A stretch of 64,000 nucleotides of DNA. Source: Oscarella lobularis (taxonomy: Eukaryota > Porifera > Homoscleromorpha > Homosclerophorida > Oscarellidae). The stretch covers positions 2,373,747-2,437,746 of the forward strand of contig NC_089179.1 of the NCBI RefSeq assembly GCF_947507565.1. Direction: 5' to 3'. Shown here in pieces: positions 33,899 through 46,671 of the stretch; position 1 is the first letter of the stretch; each line of letters opens with the position of its first letter. The notes under the pieces were generated by a model. That model saw only the letters and a program-made list of their open reading frames with translations, searched no databases and was not told the origin of the DNA. The position numbers and the translations under genes were made by a program.

Positions 33899-36700
33899 GC
33901 AGGACTAACTTTCACTGCGCATGTTTAACCACGTGATGAGCGGGACCCAATCGGAATTCGAAATGGGCTACAAATGTATGGTAGTTGATAGAATTTGCTT
34001 CTGATAAGGAAGCGACTAAACTGATAAGGACCCAACCCACGCTAAAGGACGAACAAATGAATTATCTTTCAAACAAGAAGGGGGCTATTTTTATATAGGG
34101 GGTGCTATTTTCACAAATCGCGTAGAATCGCCGAGGAAAAATCGAAACTGACGCTGATCGCGACGGCTGCTGGGCAGCCGTCTTCGTCTCGACACAAAAC
34201 GCATAAACATAGTAGCGGACGAGCTTTTCGCGGGAAGAAAGAGCGGCGAAAAGCAGTAGAAATCCGCGCGAAATAGTTCTACGCTCCTTGCTCCTCGACG
34301 AGGCGATTTTTCTCGATGTTTTCGCTGTCTCTCTGCCACTACGATCGCGGCGTCATGACACGACACCTTCTCGCACAGAGCACGCCCTGTTTTGGAAGTA
34401 TTCGGAGCTATTCTGGAAGGGAAGCACGCCAGCGCGGCTCTCTGCGCGAGTTTCTCTGTGTTTGCGCCACTCGGAAGCTAAAGCGGACGAACAACGTCGC
34501 TGCGCTATGGCAATGGATCGCGAACGCTGCGCCGGTCGCCTTCGGCCGTGCCCTGAACGTCTCCTGCCCGTACTGCGTAGAATCGCTCGAACGAGCAGAA
34601 CCAGCAGATCGGGACTCGCTGCGTGCTCTTCACGAAGCACGGACGAAAATCGGTCATGTCGAAGACGAAAATCGGCTATTGAGAACGGAAATTGAGCGTC
34701 TGAGAGCCGATCGAAGCGGTATTCTTCGATTCTAAAGATATACCTCACGTGACTTTCAACAATGTATATATAGAATCATTTCCTGAACTAGTGGGGCAAT
34801 TCCAGCGTGCGCTCTATCAGCACAGCCTGCAAGAGAACTGCTCCAAGCTGTACGGAGCAGAGGAGATGAAGGAGTTCGCCGAGAGCAATGCCCCAGGTCT
34901 ATTTAGGATGATCGAAAGAGCCCTGACGGGAGACTACCCAGAAGCAGAAAGAAGAAGCGCTTTGCGAAATCAAAGGGTCGTAGGGGAACTACATCGGTAC
35001 GCCTATTTTTGCAATCAGGTAAGAATAATTTTTATTACATTACACTTTATATATCATGCGGGTCTACTTACATATACATATATACCTCTTTGTAATACCT
35101 GCAAACTTAGACGCATTTCATCCCTGTAGAGAAACAATATGCTCGTGAACGATACTGGACTGCACCTGTCTTTGTCCGGATGCTCTGAAGCGGCATTGGA
35201 ATGCGGTCGAGCCTTGGGCCTAGGCCCTCATCCCATGACCATACGACGATTCAGAAAGAAAATAAGTGGCAACAATGCGGTCATAGCCGCTGGTCTTATT
35301 GCGAATGCTGAATCTGAAAAACACATGGTGCTTCTAATGATTGACGATTACCATACGATACATACCGTTCCGAGGCCAACTTCCGGAGACACTTCAACAG
35401 CCATTCACATGGCGACGTGTCTGGCAGATTTCTATCCGTCTGTTCCAAGCATTCCTCTGCCCTTGGAGCCCATACACTACCGTCCAAACAGTTCTTCTGC
35501 CAGAGGGTTAATAAATATTGGCAGAATTCTCGATCATTTTGAAACAACCTGGAGTCATTTTTTACTCAAACGTGGATGGAGTGCCTTCCAGAAGATTTTC
35601 TCAGAATTGACATTTCCGACGTTGCCTCTTCTTTAGAAAATTTGAGGTATCTGCTGACTAGAGCAAAAACTCCTTGTTACCTCTTAAATATTTATTGAAG
35701 GTGCTACACCAGCCCAGATCGGAGAGACCTGGATTCGATGAAGAGTGTATGCCTCCTAGAAGAAATAAATCATGAATTGCATTCGGCGAAGGATTACAGG
35801 GAAGTGCTTAGCATTGTCATTGCAAAGCACCCTGCGTTAGAAAAGTACCTGAAAGGCAACGTTATGCCATTACTCGGAGACTGGCCCACGTTTTATTCTA
35901 TCAAAAAACTAATAGCAAAGGTATAACCCATTGAATGATTCTATTACTATTATTGATCATTTATAGAGCGGATCTGAGTCTTCATTTTATCATTCCATTG
36001 TTCCCGTCCTTGGGCCCTTTCATATCTACTTGAACGCTGCCGAAAATCTTCTTTCACTTTATCACCCTTTCTTTGAAAGTAATAATTAATCTCACTAACA
36101 TACAAATAATATTATTTTTACAAAAATATACAAATACTTGTTTGGCGAAAGGAAGATCCTTCTCAAGAAGCCCAGTTTTCAAAGAACATTCACACTCATC
36201 TCTTCGACGCTGGGAGGCTGGCTTCTGGTGAGAAAAGGCGTGATGAAAACGTTCAAATTATGTAAAGATGCCGACTTTGCCTTGCTCAAGCATCTTCTCG
36301 ACGACTTGCTGCCTCTGATTTTCTTTTTCTATTCGACGGTGATAAGAGGAGGCAACTACCACCTGTGGAAAAATTCTATGATACGATTAGCGTTTATTTT
36401 CTTACTCAGAAGCGGCATCATTATGACAAATCGACCATCTCGGTGATCAGCGATCTAATCCATTGTGAAACGATGATTCCAGATTGGAAAGCGATTCAAG
36501 AGTCACCTAAATATTTTCACTGAAAAAAAGTAGAAGTATTTCATTCTATGCTCAGAATGCACTGCTCATCGTGGTCAACGGCTGACCAAATAGAAGAAAC
36601 AGCAAAAGTTTTGAGTGCACGAAAATTTGACTCGGACTTTATGGAAAACTTTTTGAAGCCGTTTTTGAAGAAGCCCCACAGATTTAACAGGATAGCCTAG
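33899..36700 (+). mobile_element. Element B: decayed relative of element A
   Basis: The left end GGCAGGACTAACTTTCACTG then CGCATGT (33899-33924) matches the inverted repeat of element A, and the leader motifs GGGGGCTATTTTT and GGGGGTGCTATTTTCACAAA are conserved. The coding region runs plus and stops matching after HRF at about 36,690; the C-terminal RING-like region and right inverted repeat are missing. The right boundary is therefore approximate. Confidence 0.8.
34355..36695 (+). pseudogene. Transposase remnant of element B
   Basis: Exons parallel those of element A: a Cys-rich N-terminus (CFGSIRSYSGREARQRGS, frameshifted), coiled coil (EDENRLLRTEIERLRADR), APGLFRMIERALTGDYPEAE, LLMIDDYHTIHTVPRPTSGD, MPLLGDWPTFYSIKKLIAK, VPVLGPFHIYLNAAENLLSL and LRMHCSSWSTADQIEETAKV. 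The first part lacks the segment between the finger and the coil seen in element A; frame breaks occur near 34.45, 35.57 and 36.42-36.52 kb. The strong conservation of the three acid-containing blocks between two diverged copies supports their importance. Confidence 0.8.
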
Positions 36701-38264
36701 AACAAATAAGGTCGGGCGGTGTCCGTTGGCCAGCCGCACGCTATGGCTGACAGAACTTGGAGGACCTAAAGCCAAACTTGTTAATAAGACTACCTTGTTT
36801 CTGCAAAAAGTTTAAGTTTTACGTAGAAAATTTGCTTAGAGCGCGTTAGCAAACAACCCGAGTCCCTTCTGCGCTAATCCCGGATGTAGCAAAGAGGAGG
36901 AGGGCGTGGGCGCAGATTCCTAGATAAATCAAGGCTGCAACGCGCTATCTAATTACGTGACTTTATAGAAACCATTCTGTATCAATTTTCTAACGTACGC
37001 AAAAGTTAATTAAACATTGCAACGCGATTTTTGCAGCTATTACATCCGCTCTCGTCCCTACTTTCCCGTGCACCTCTAGCACAAGCTGGATACAGAATGG
37101 CTTTTCAAAAAACCAAAAGAAAGCATAACGTGCACGAGCGTGTCGCTACCTGCTCCTCGGCGCAATTAACTACGTCATTGACCAGGTATTGCACGTGACC
37201 GTAGCTACGGTCATCATGTAATAAGAGAAATACAAGCCAGCCACAATAATTAACATGTCTTCTGTAGCAAGCCAAATCGAACAAAGCTCAAGAAAAGCGA
37301 ATGCTTTTGGATGAATTCGACTTCTCAGAGTTTCGGCCTGACCAGCGGGAAGCGAATTTGTCTCTTATGCGAGGAGGAGACGCCTAAGTACCTGTGCTGG
37401 GAGGTCGATTTGCTTCATTTTGCCATTAATATTATCTTGCTACAATACTGCTTTGTTTTATCTCTCCTGAGTGCACTTATAGCCATCTACTGTTCGTAAT
37501 AGCTAATAGTTTTAAGGCTGATCTAAAAAACTTTCACAAAATCTCGACGTGCTCAGGATTGACTTAGAGGAAAACCAAACGTGCAAACAGATAGTCAAAG
37601 CCAATCGCCTCTTGTCAGGTCAATCCAGCCGCCAAACCCGCTACAATCACCGTCGTCGCTGCCTTCGCCGGAGCCTGTACGATTGGCGGAACCGCTACCA
37701 CCGGATATAAATACGCGAAATACGAATTGCAAATTTTTTAACGGTTGATGTCGGTGTTCGATATCCAACGCACAATTTGAACTCAACCATCAAATTCAGG
37801 TTTCGTCGTTGTTGTCACCGCCGTAGTCCCGGTGCCATCTCCTGGTCGCGAACGACACTTTGAGAAGAATAAATGTCTCGAACGTTGTTATCTTGGCGTC
37901 CTGACGATCTGGAGTCGCCGCGGGCGCTACCGCAGTTCTCCATGTCGGCTTTCGATCGCTATGCAACCGCCGATAACGCTATATAGCAGGTATAACGAGG
38001 TGCTTCACGCAACTCTTGAATCGCAGTAAATCTTAATTAATTAAATAAATTGCCTGTATAAAAAATGTAAAAAACATGTTTAAAATCTGTTATATTGTTT
38101 TTCACTATAAATCTCTTTATGCCTTTTGAAACAGATATTGTTTATGATAGTACTGAAAACATGAGATCAGTTAAAGCTTTCAAAAATTATGATCAAGTTT
38201 TTCCTAAAAGCAATATTTGCATCGAATATTCTATAAGTCATTAATAACAGAGCCGTGACTCTCC
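36701..38264. other. No recognised gene; one perfect palindrome
   Basis: No protein domain was recognised. TGACCGTAG/CTACGGTCA forms an 18-nt perfect palindrome at 37196-37213. Short frames around 37,311 and 37,832 have no support. Confidence 0.5.
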
Positions 38265-38690
38265 GGCCATTTTACTTTGATCATAGGAGATGCATCTGGC
38301 TTCATTAGAGAGCTGGGCTTTTTACTTTGATTCTAAGAGATGAATCAGAGAGCTAGGCTCATTTATGAATAATGCATCTCTCTTTATTAGAGAGTTGGGC
38401 CCTTTACTCTGATTGTAAGATACGCATACGGCTGTATTAGAGAGCTGAGCCCATTTACTTTGATTCTAAGAGATGCATCTGGCTTAATTAAAGAGCTGCG
38501 CCATTTACTTTGAATTTAAGGGATGCATCAAACTTTATTAGAGAGCTGGGCTTTTTAGTTTTATTCTGAGTAATGCATCTAGTTATATTAGATAGCTCGG
38601 CCTTTTATTTTCATTCTGAGAGATGCATCTGGCTTTATTGGATAGCTGGTCTATTTATTTTGATTCTAAGAGATGTTTAGGGCTTTATGA
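38265..38690. repeat. 50-bp satellite-like tandem array
   Basis: About eight copies of a unit containing TTAGAGAGCTGGGC, TTTACTTTGATTCTAAG and AGATGCATCTGGCTT. AGCTGG-type anchors start at 38311, 38351, 38393, 38443, 38494, 38544, 38594 and 38644, so the period settles at 50 bp with two shortened copies at the left. Confidence 0.85.
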
Positions 38691-39083
38691 AAGAGAAAAG
38701 AAAGCGTTGGATTGAGCAGTAGTTGTACTTTCTCCAAAGTATTCAACCGCCGCTTTGAAAACAGTGTAAACGTCAATTGTTATGTAGACAGTAGTAATCT
38801 TTGATTCTCTCGTTTCGGAAAGAGGGGTCGCCTGAATAGAATAGGGGTACCGCTATAGCAACGAACAAAGGCTCGTGGTCCTATTATAACATAACATTGA
38901 AAGATTTCATCCTCCGTCTTGCAGAAATACAGTGCACCCACGCATAAACGTCTCACGTGCCCTCCCGCGCGTTCCGCCGCGAAATTTGAATTTGGTTGAC
39001 GTGCGGGCTGTCGACGACATTGCAGCGATAGCGATAGTCGTCGCGCATATTACTCTACAGGATCTAGTTAAAAAACGCTTACC

Positions 39084-41641
39084 TTAGTCGCGGCGACCAT
39101 TTCTGTAGGCTGGGCCCCATGGGGTGATATCCCTGTCGGCGTGTGAAGGACCATGTCTTTTCTGGGAGCGATTGGCTTCGTTTCCGACTTTCGCGACGTT
39201 TGCTAGAGGCTTTTGACACATATGCTTGGCTTCAAATCTCATGCACCACAAATTGATCAAAGGACCCATCCTACATGAAATAGAAGGACATTGTAATTAA
39301 TGACGCCATGCACGTGCATATATACTCAGCTTACCAAATCATAAATTCAGGAGTGTGAATATTGTAGTGCATTTCGGTGTGACTGAAGACTCAGGGTATA
39401 TTCTAGTAAATTCAACGTGGTGTTCTTGAATTAAATGCTTCAGAAACGCTGCTTTTTCCTTTGATGCTGTAGGCGAGAAGACAATGTCAACAATGTCAAG
39501 GTGAAGCAAAAAATTATTATAGTGAACGTTGTCGTCAGGAACTACCATTCCGATCATCAATAGAAGATGCCGAGAAAAGCACCACACTTTTGCAGCTATT
39601 ATAAACATTTATTAACGTGTTTACCAAATTTTGTTTATATCTGAATACCAGATTGGGACAAAGTGTTTCCTTTAGACAGAACTTTGTTTTTCTTTAATAC
39701 ACTGGGTTTGTTTTTTGCTTCGCCACACCCATAGCTGAATGCTTGCAATTTGTTGTTTATATCGCTCACTGAAATTATTCCACTTTTATGCAGATGCTCC
39801 AGGAGAAGTTTCAGTTGATATTGTAAGAATCCTTCAAGAAAGTCGTGCATAATGTCAGGACAGAGACCCTCTGTCACGTGAAAGAATTTCGATTGATTCA
39901 ATATTGAATCTCCCAAAACACCATTTGCAATTTCCAATTCTCCTCTTGTTTCCGGATTTTCTTCTAGTTGGGTGCAGTGTTGTTGATGTAGAATTTGTGT
40001 TCTTGGTTCAAAGTCCTCAGAGACAAACTGAAAAAGGTGCTATAAACGTTTGGACACAATTTCGACTCCTACTCATGGTTAACCTTAATTCTGGAGTCCT
40101 CCGCCGTAGCCATACAGTAGCGGCAGCGTCTGTTTGAAGAATGAAGGGCTCTCAATCCTCCAATAGAGTGAGCTGCGAGATTATCTGCCGAAATTGCGAC
40201 CAACGTGCCACGAATTATCTCTCTCTGGCCTTTCCTTGTGATAGCAACACCATCAACCTATAAATAGGATATAGTCAATTCTGTAATGTGTGCCTAACTT
40301 TTGCCATACGCTTTCGAGCGATCGTATTGACACCATAAAAGGTTGTAAAATTTCATTGAATCCATACTCTTCGAGAACTGTATATTTTGTAACAGCCACA
40401 AGCTGTATCATTTTTGTCGTTGATCTGAACTTCGGACTGATGTTTCCAAGGGTATAATAGAACATTGCTAAAGCAGAAGTTGTTTTCATTATTAGCAATG
40501 CCATGAGGTTGACTGTACCGAGTTTACGCTTTTTTGTGTTTGATCCAAGTGGGTTGCAAATTTCAATGTCGTCATAGAAAAGTATTATCTGCAATGCTTT
40601 TGGATACCTTTGAAAAAATTCGCTATCTTTCAATTTTTTGCCATCACATATCTTTCATTAAAGTTTCGGTTGATTGATGTCCTTGAACTACCTATTTGTT
40701 GGTAAAAAATGTCAACAGTCAATAATTTGATGAAGTTTTGTACCTGTTCCCAAATGGAGTCGACTTGCAAAAGCTTTTCAATTGACGATAAAAGATCAAC
40801 ATCATAAAATATTTATTCTTCTTTTTTCTGACACGATTAGCTCCAAAAGAGGTGAATAGAAACGTTGATCCAAGAGCTTTCTGTTGGTTGCTGAAAAGAA
40901 GCTCAAAAAATTGTTTTATTGCATTGTACAGTATATCTTACCAGAAAATCGAAATTTTCTTCAACAAATTTATTTAACTGATATCTCGTGTGTAATCCGT
41001 CAGAAAGAGGTGTTTCCTTTCTGCAACAGCAGAAGTAATGGTAGAAATTTTTTCGATCTTTGCTGCTCTAATAGCCCCTTGTATTATTTCCATTTTTTCA
41101 GCAAACAAAGCATCAACTGATTGCAAAATCTGATCACAGGCTGTTTGTGTCAGTTCCATATCTTCTTTCAATTTAAGTAAAAATTTGGCCGCACATGTTC
41201 GTATCAAGATTTCTTTCTCAGGACCGTCATGCTCGATGACTGCATCAACTTCGCTGGAAATATTTTCAGCGTGGCTTGGCATTATTGAATCATCCTGATC
41301 CTGGTCTTCATCACTTCTAATTGATTCATCATGCACTTCCGACTCGTTCTTGTCAATGTCTCTTCTATGTTTGCGAAACACGTGAGAGTGATAACTGCTG
41401 TACTTTGTAAAAGGTCGGGAAATGAACAATATTCAACCACGCCTGTGCCATACACGATCCTGTGAAGGCCAAATGACAGTGGTGCTGCGCCATTCACTAC
41501 AAATTCTTTGAAAATCTTCCGCATTGAATCAATGGCACTTTTATTCCTATGTCGTTTATCCTCTGTATGCCACGCAAACCAATCTTGATATGTAGGCGTG
41601 GCCGCAAACCACTTTTGATATGTGGGCGTGGCTTGTAACAA
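39084..41641 (-). pseudogene. CxxC-type DDE transposase-like gene
   Basis: Minus-strand pieces in order: C2H2-like N-terminus (FTKYSSYHSHVFRKHR); a coiled, acidic region; ILFYDDIEICNPLGS with ALAMFYYTLGNISPKFRS; RGTLVAISADNLAAHSIGGL followed by CRYC; LCPDIMHDFLEGFLQYQLK; and the C-terminal MGPLINLWCMRFEAKH. The Asp blocks (YDDIE, SADN), an inserted CxxC and the D-xMHD-xLEG block are the order of a large invertebrate/fish family related to CACTA, KDZ and Academ transposases. Missing links between exons and frame changes suggest decay, and the exact intron set was not resolved. Confidence 0.68.
41572..41636. repeat. ~30-bp tandem repeat at the gene start
   Basis: Two copies of a 30-bp unit containing CGCAAACCA.TTTTGATATG and GGGCGTGGC; on the minus strand it encodes ATPTYQ(K/D)WFA twice. 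Confidence 0.75.
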
Positions 41642-41732
41642 TTTTTACTCTCCAATATATGACTTCAGCAACATACATTCTTTTCTTACATTACAACTTC
41701 TCTCTTGAGAATTTTCATTCGAGTTGCATCTT

Positions 41733-41900
41733 AAGGCTCGTTCACAGTAACGACGCTCGGCGAGCGGAGCGTCGAGCGTTCAGCGTCCGACCATTCATAG
41801 TAAACGCTGAAGCTGACGCTCGACGCTTCGCTCGCCGAGCGTCGCGACGCTCGCGTTTGCCTCGGGAGCGATCTCAGCGTCAGTTGTGAGCGTTTCATTG
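41733..41900. mobile_element. Harbinger terminal repeat (copy 2)
   Basis: TTA then AGGCTCGTTCACAGTAACGA and further CTCGGCGAGCGGAGCGTCGA units; a foldback GAGCGTC-rich region follows to about 41,860. It matches the ends of copies 1 and 3. The right end was not found. Confidence 0.7.
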
Positions 41901-41989
41901 TGACGTAGTTTGCGGTAAGACAAATCAGCGCATCCAGTTTGTATCACATGTGCCACCTGATTAAATTAACATGCGTATTCACTGACGAC

Positions 41990-42794
41990 ATGTCCGAAGA
42001 AAGTCTTATCGAAGCTGTTCGAGGCTATCCCTGCCTCTGGAAGGTTAAAAGCAAGGTCTATCGAGACGTCAGGGCGAAAGAAAATGCATGGCGTGTCGTT
42101 TCCACGCTCCTGGAGGGGGTGTCAGTGAAAGAGTGTTCGCGGCGCTGGAAATCGCTCCGAGACAAGTACGTTCGCGAGCTCAGAAGGACGCGCGATCGTA
42201 GAAAAGGGGACGAAGGGCCTCCCTACGTGTCGACGTGGCCACTATATCAGCTGTTGTCTTTTCTTGAAGAGACTGTTCGTCACCGGAAGTACTTGCGTCT
42301 TTTCTAATTTTTTGCATGCTTACGTCAATTTTTTAGATCTGTTGATAACTTCGGAGGTTCGGCGGCGGAGGAGAGGGCTGGAGAATCGGGGGGAGAGGGG
42401 TTGGTAGAAGGGTTTGAGCGAAAGGTATTATAGTTGCTTGCAATTAGATAACTAATTAAATGGCACCGTAGTGGACTGGAGCTAGAAGGACAGGAGAATA
42501 GAGCGGAAACAAAACGGAACGGAAGAGAAGCAGTGGGGAAGATGCTGTGCAGAAAACATTTGTCGAAACGTTGATTTTTTAAGGTATGCCTGTATTAGTA
42601 ATGATTAATTAACACAAACGCATTGGCCTTTTAGAGAAAATGCCAAAAGTAGAGAAAAAACTACTGAAGACGAGTCGAGTCATTTTGCCAAGCACGTGGC
42701 TGCCGTCATCGATCGTCTGTCTCCAGCTAAGCGTGCCTTAGCAAGGGTAAAAGTAGAGGAGATCCTAATGGCAGTTGAATTTGACAATATGTAG
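41990..42794 (+). CDS. MADF-BESS protein of a PIF/Harbinger element (copy 2)
   Basis: Exon 1 (41990 to about 42289) encodes the MADF domain (LIEAVRGYPCLWKV, CSRRWKSLRDKYVRELRR). A short intron ends near 42,336. The middle exon is acidic and reaches KRSSGEDAVQKTFVETLIF near 42,582. The last exon (from about 42,635) has DESSHFAKHVAAVIDRLSPA then ALARVKVEEILMAVEF, a BESS-like motif, and stops at 42,794. The frame looks usable, though the middle exon was not fully resolved. In Harbinger elements this protein binds the ends and brings the nuclease to the nucleus. No nuclease gene follows here. Confidence 0.7.
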
Positions 42795-44929
42795 GGTAGA
42801 GATATTTACATACTACAATATAGTATTATTGATACTAATAATATTCCTTTAAGCCTTCCCATAAAGCCGAGCACGTCTCCTTAAAAATAGGGCTATGGCT
42901 AGTGTTGGGAATATGGTTAGGAGTTTAGAAAGAGGGATAGTGTTAGAGGTTTGGGGTCAGTATTAGTGTTGGGGTGATGAGTTAGGGGATTTCATTGGCT
43001 TTTGGCAGCTTGGAAAGATCCGGAATATTCCGAAACCTATCCCAACGTGCCACATTCGACGTAGATCCCGTTTGTCGTGCCGTTTGTTGACATGTTTCGT
43101 CGCCATTGTCGTTGCTTTGCTTTTCGTCGCATCCGCCATCGTCACGGAGGGCGAGTCGCTCCTCCTGAGTGCTCTTGCGTAGACGTTCCAATGCCAGGCC
43201 AGGATTTTCTCTTACGAAGAGGGCGAAGATTCGGAGAAGGATTGGGGATTACAATGTTTTTAGCAATGGAATAGTCTAAAGAAAAATATTTTTCAAAAGT
43301 AAATCGGCGCAAAAACACATTGTGCAGAAGATGAAGCTTAGCTGTTCACCCAGGGGGGTTGATCGTAAGCGCACTAGGCTGCCAAGACCATCTAGCGAAA
43401 CGAACTTTTTTCCGCAGTCGCTCATCATTTTTAATTCATGAATGTGGTCCTTCTCGAAAATGAAGTCGCTCATGCCAACTACAGACTTGGCGAACCTGTA
43501 GCTATCGAGCACGAACACTCGTATAAAACACCTCCGTTCTCGCGGTTGCCATTCTGGCTTTTAGATCTTTGCAAGACATTCGGCTGCATTAGGTGATGGA
43601 GCTTCAGGCCGTGACTCGTGGCGCTGTTCGTTTTTCGTTTTTCATACGAAAAAAGCGATGAAATCTTTCAACACGCAAGTTTGCCGCTCGGATGAAGTGT
43701 ACTTGAGTGGAGCTGGCCTGAGTCCCTCTTCCAAACACTGTCGTCGAAATGCGAGAACCGCTGGGCCTCGAGATACTCAGCCTCCCGTGTAAGAAGAGTT
43801 TGTTGCCATGGAAGCCATGGACGTCGGAAGACGATCTCAACTCGTTTCGCCTCGTGCCTAACCACCTGACAGTTATCAAATACAGTTATCAGACAGCAGC
43901 AGATGAGTTCACGGATGGAGACGCTGAATCGATGTTATGATGCGGTAAGTGTAAAGTTCGTCTACTTTTAATTCTCAATTTTCTGAGTCAAAACGTCGGC
44001 TCGTAAGACAGACATGCTCATTATCTCCTCCGCCGTCGTTTATGTTCTTTAGGCGTCAAGCTAAATTTTAGATACCATTACACGCATAATGGGTCTTGCA
44101 TAATGGTGAATGACAACTAGTGCTGGCTAGAAAACAATAATTGCCAAAAAAATGCATCCAGGGATAGCTAAGTATTTTATCAAGGAACTCTAGATAAACG
44201 GCTGAGCAAATATGGCTTGGAGTGTTGGTGTGGCGTTCGATCGCCTAAACAGGCCGTATGTTCGTAAAGGATATAGAAAATTAGGCGCCACGAGTCATGG
44301 AAGGCATTACGAGAGCCTAAGGCAAAGATTTCAATAGATGGAATACGTTTAGCAAAAAGCAGCGAAAGCCACGGAGCCGTTTTAGGTACAGACAGCTAAG
44401 TCCGTAAAAAGAGCACGAAAGCACTCGGAAAAGCCACGGGCTCAACGATGCTACCTCCAGTGACGGTGGAGCTGACGCGCCAAAGCGCGACGGGCCTCGC
44501 TCGTCAATTGCAACGTCCAAAACTTATTCGCGTACGACAGGAGAAAGCGCTAGCGACAGAATGACGGATAAGAGCTTTGTGCAATTAGCTGGAAACATCT
44601 GCGATGAGAGAAAATTTTCTGGTCAAGTGCGCACCAATTCTGCGAAGCGTTTGCTGTTCCGAATGTCAGTTATATATTTTCAACAGTGTTAATTTAAAGC
44701 TAATCTAATATTTGTCACATGTCCTATAACAGATATTGACGTATTGGCTTCTAAAATGGTGGTTTTTTACGCCATACACGGTTCAAAATAATTTATTATA
44801 AGAAGCATCGAAGTATTAAAGAGCCAAACTAAAAAGTTTCGCAAAAAGATAATATAGATATCGCTCCTAATTTGAAACCATGCAAAATAAAAACGGTTTC
44901 ATATTCTAACTAAGCTAGAAAGTTTTACA
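42795..44929. other. No recognised gene
   Basis: Low-complexity GTTAGGG/GTTGGGG-like runs occur at about 42,900-42,980. Open frames near 43.0-43.9 kb and 44.3 kb lack recognisable domains. I see no element ends. Confidence 0.4.
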
Positions 44930-45370
44930 AAGGCATAAAAAAGACTAAAAAAGGCTTGCAAAATTTGTAAAAAAAACAGTCAACTGCATGAAAAAATTAC
45001 CTGCCATATTACTTAATTAAACCTGCAAAAGAGAAAAAAATTAATGCAAGGGCTATGATAAAAGAAATTAGCATGCAAATTGAAAGCAAAATTCTTAGCA
45101 TGCAAAAAATTCTACAAACGTAAAAAGTTATGAAAAATGTCAACTACAATAAAAAATTAACTACAATATTACTTAGGCCTGCAAAAGAGAAAAATTAATG
45201 TGCGGGCTATCATAAAAGAAATTGGCATGCAATTTGAAAGCAAATCTTCTTAGCATGCAAAAATTCTAAAAACGTAAAAAGTCATACAAAAGTTTATAAA
45301 GAACAACAGTCAACTGAAATAAAAAAATTAAATACAATACTACTCAAGCCTGAAAAAAAAATAGAAAAAT
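44930..45370. repeat. AT-rich tandem repeat, ~160-170 bp unit
   Basis: About 2.5 units containing GTCAACT, CCTGCAAAAGAGAAA, GGGCTAT.ATAAAAGAAATT and TTAGCATGCAAAA. The anchor GTCAACT appears at 44,979, 45,138 and 45,309, giving unit lengths of 159 and 171 bp. Confidence 0.8.
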
Positions 45371-45985
45371 AAAAATTTATTAATTTACTTTACAATAAAT
45401 TACCAATATTAGACGAATTCTTACCCGTTACGTACGTGAATTAGCTTAATTATGCAACGCCCTAGCATAAAAACACTGCGAAAAAGGTAAACAACGGGTA
45501 CACAAAATGACGGATACAGCGGAGAGTCGTTAGGCCTACCTCTAACGCTTTTGAGCCCGCTAGTAGTAAAGAGGGCTTTTCGCGCGACGATATAATTCTA
45601 GTAAAGAAAGAATTACGCAGCGGAAAGGTTAGATCTCTCGGCGAAGCTGCCTTAGCTTGCGGTCGTGGATGAGTGCTTCGTTCGCCGCCTTGTCTGCCAT
45701 CTATGCCGAACAAGTAAGTGCTGCAGAGACACAGGATAAGTCGTTGGAGTGCAGAACAGGTCGATTTTTTATCCCGTTCAGTTCGGACTATAAACGGATT
45801 CAGAAGCGTCGTTATGCGCCTCACGTGATCCAAGCATGATTCTTCGTCGTTTCGACAAATGCTGGTACGGTAACGTACGTGCAGAACCGCTTTATTTGTG
45901 AATAATTGAGTAAACTACTTGGGTAGGATAGAGAAGCCAACAACACAATAGGAGTCCGAGCCTCACTGGAAGACGGCGATAGGAG

Positions 45986-46519
45986 TCACTGTACCTCAGA
46001 ATCATCGACATCTCCTGCATAGAGGTCAGTGTCCGTTCTGAAGTACGTCTCCACCACTTGGTAGACGTCTTCGTCGCTGGTTTTTTCTTCTTCGGCGAGT
46101 TTTAGGGCTCTCTTCTCGATTGTGCGAAGAAAACGGCATGTCCACACTCGAAACCGGTCCAAAATTTCGCTGAAGATGGATTTCCGGACAAGGTGAGGAG
46201 CTTCTGGGGCAATCATTCTTAGGCATTTTTTGTCACTTTTTTAAACATGAAAAGCTTTCTGATATTTTCCTGTGTAATTTTCTGTCAAAAACTTTACATT
46301 AATTTTATGCTTGATTAATTGACCGTTTTATCTTACCAGTGTCCTAACAATCGAATCTTTTTCTTCTGTGCCCTGGTGCTTTCTGGGGCTTTGACGCACC
46401 CTCGAAACATGGGCCTCATCCAGCCTGGCCTCGAGGGTGGGTTTTGGCGAGCGTTGGCTCTGCGACTGGATTAGATCCCAGAAAGCTCCATGGCAGTAAG
46501 CGTCAATTGACGATAGCAC
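45986..46519 (-). CDS. Hypothetical small two-exon gene
   Basis: Exon 1 (46519 to about 46336) reads IDAYCHGAFWDLIQSQSQRS and QGTEEKDSIVRTLV before a GTAAGATA donor; exon 2 (about 46216 to 45986) reads HLVRKSIFSEILDRFRVWTC, KRALKLAEEEKTSDEDVYQV and ends in an acidic tail. The composition looks protein-like, but I do not recognise the family and it may be part of an unlisted transposon gene. Confidence 0.35.
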
Positions 46520-46671
46520 GCTGTGCCCTCAGCTTGGGCTAGTTCTGCTGGCCATAAGCCAGCGGGATCCGTGCCCATCGATTGCTGCTGCTCGCCTAAT
46601 GAATGTTCTTCTGTTTGTCCTAGGAAAGCAGCAAAGGCTTCAGTTTATAGTGAAATTTGTGAGTTGAAGGT

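Noticed and set aside
38265-38690. CRISPR-like array
   Set aside because: Units are tandem and near-identical throughout, with no alternating unique spacers; the genome is eukaryotic.
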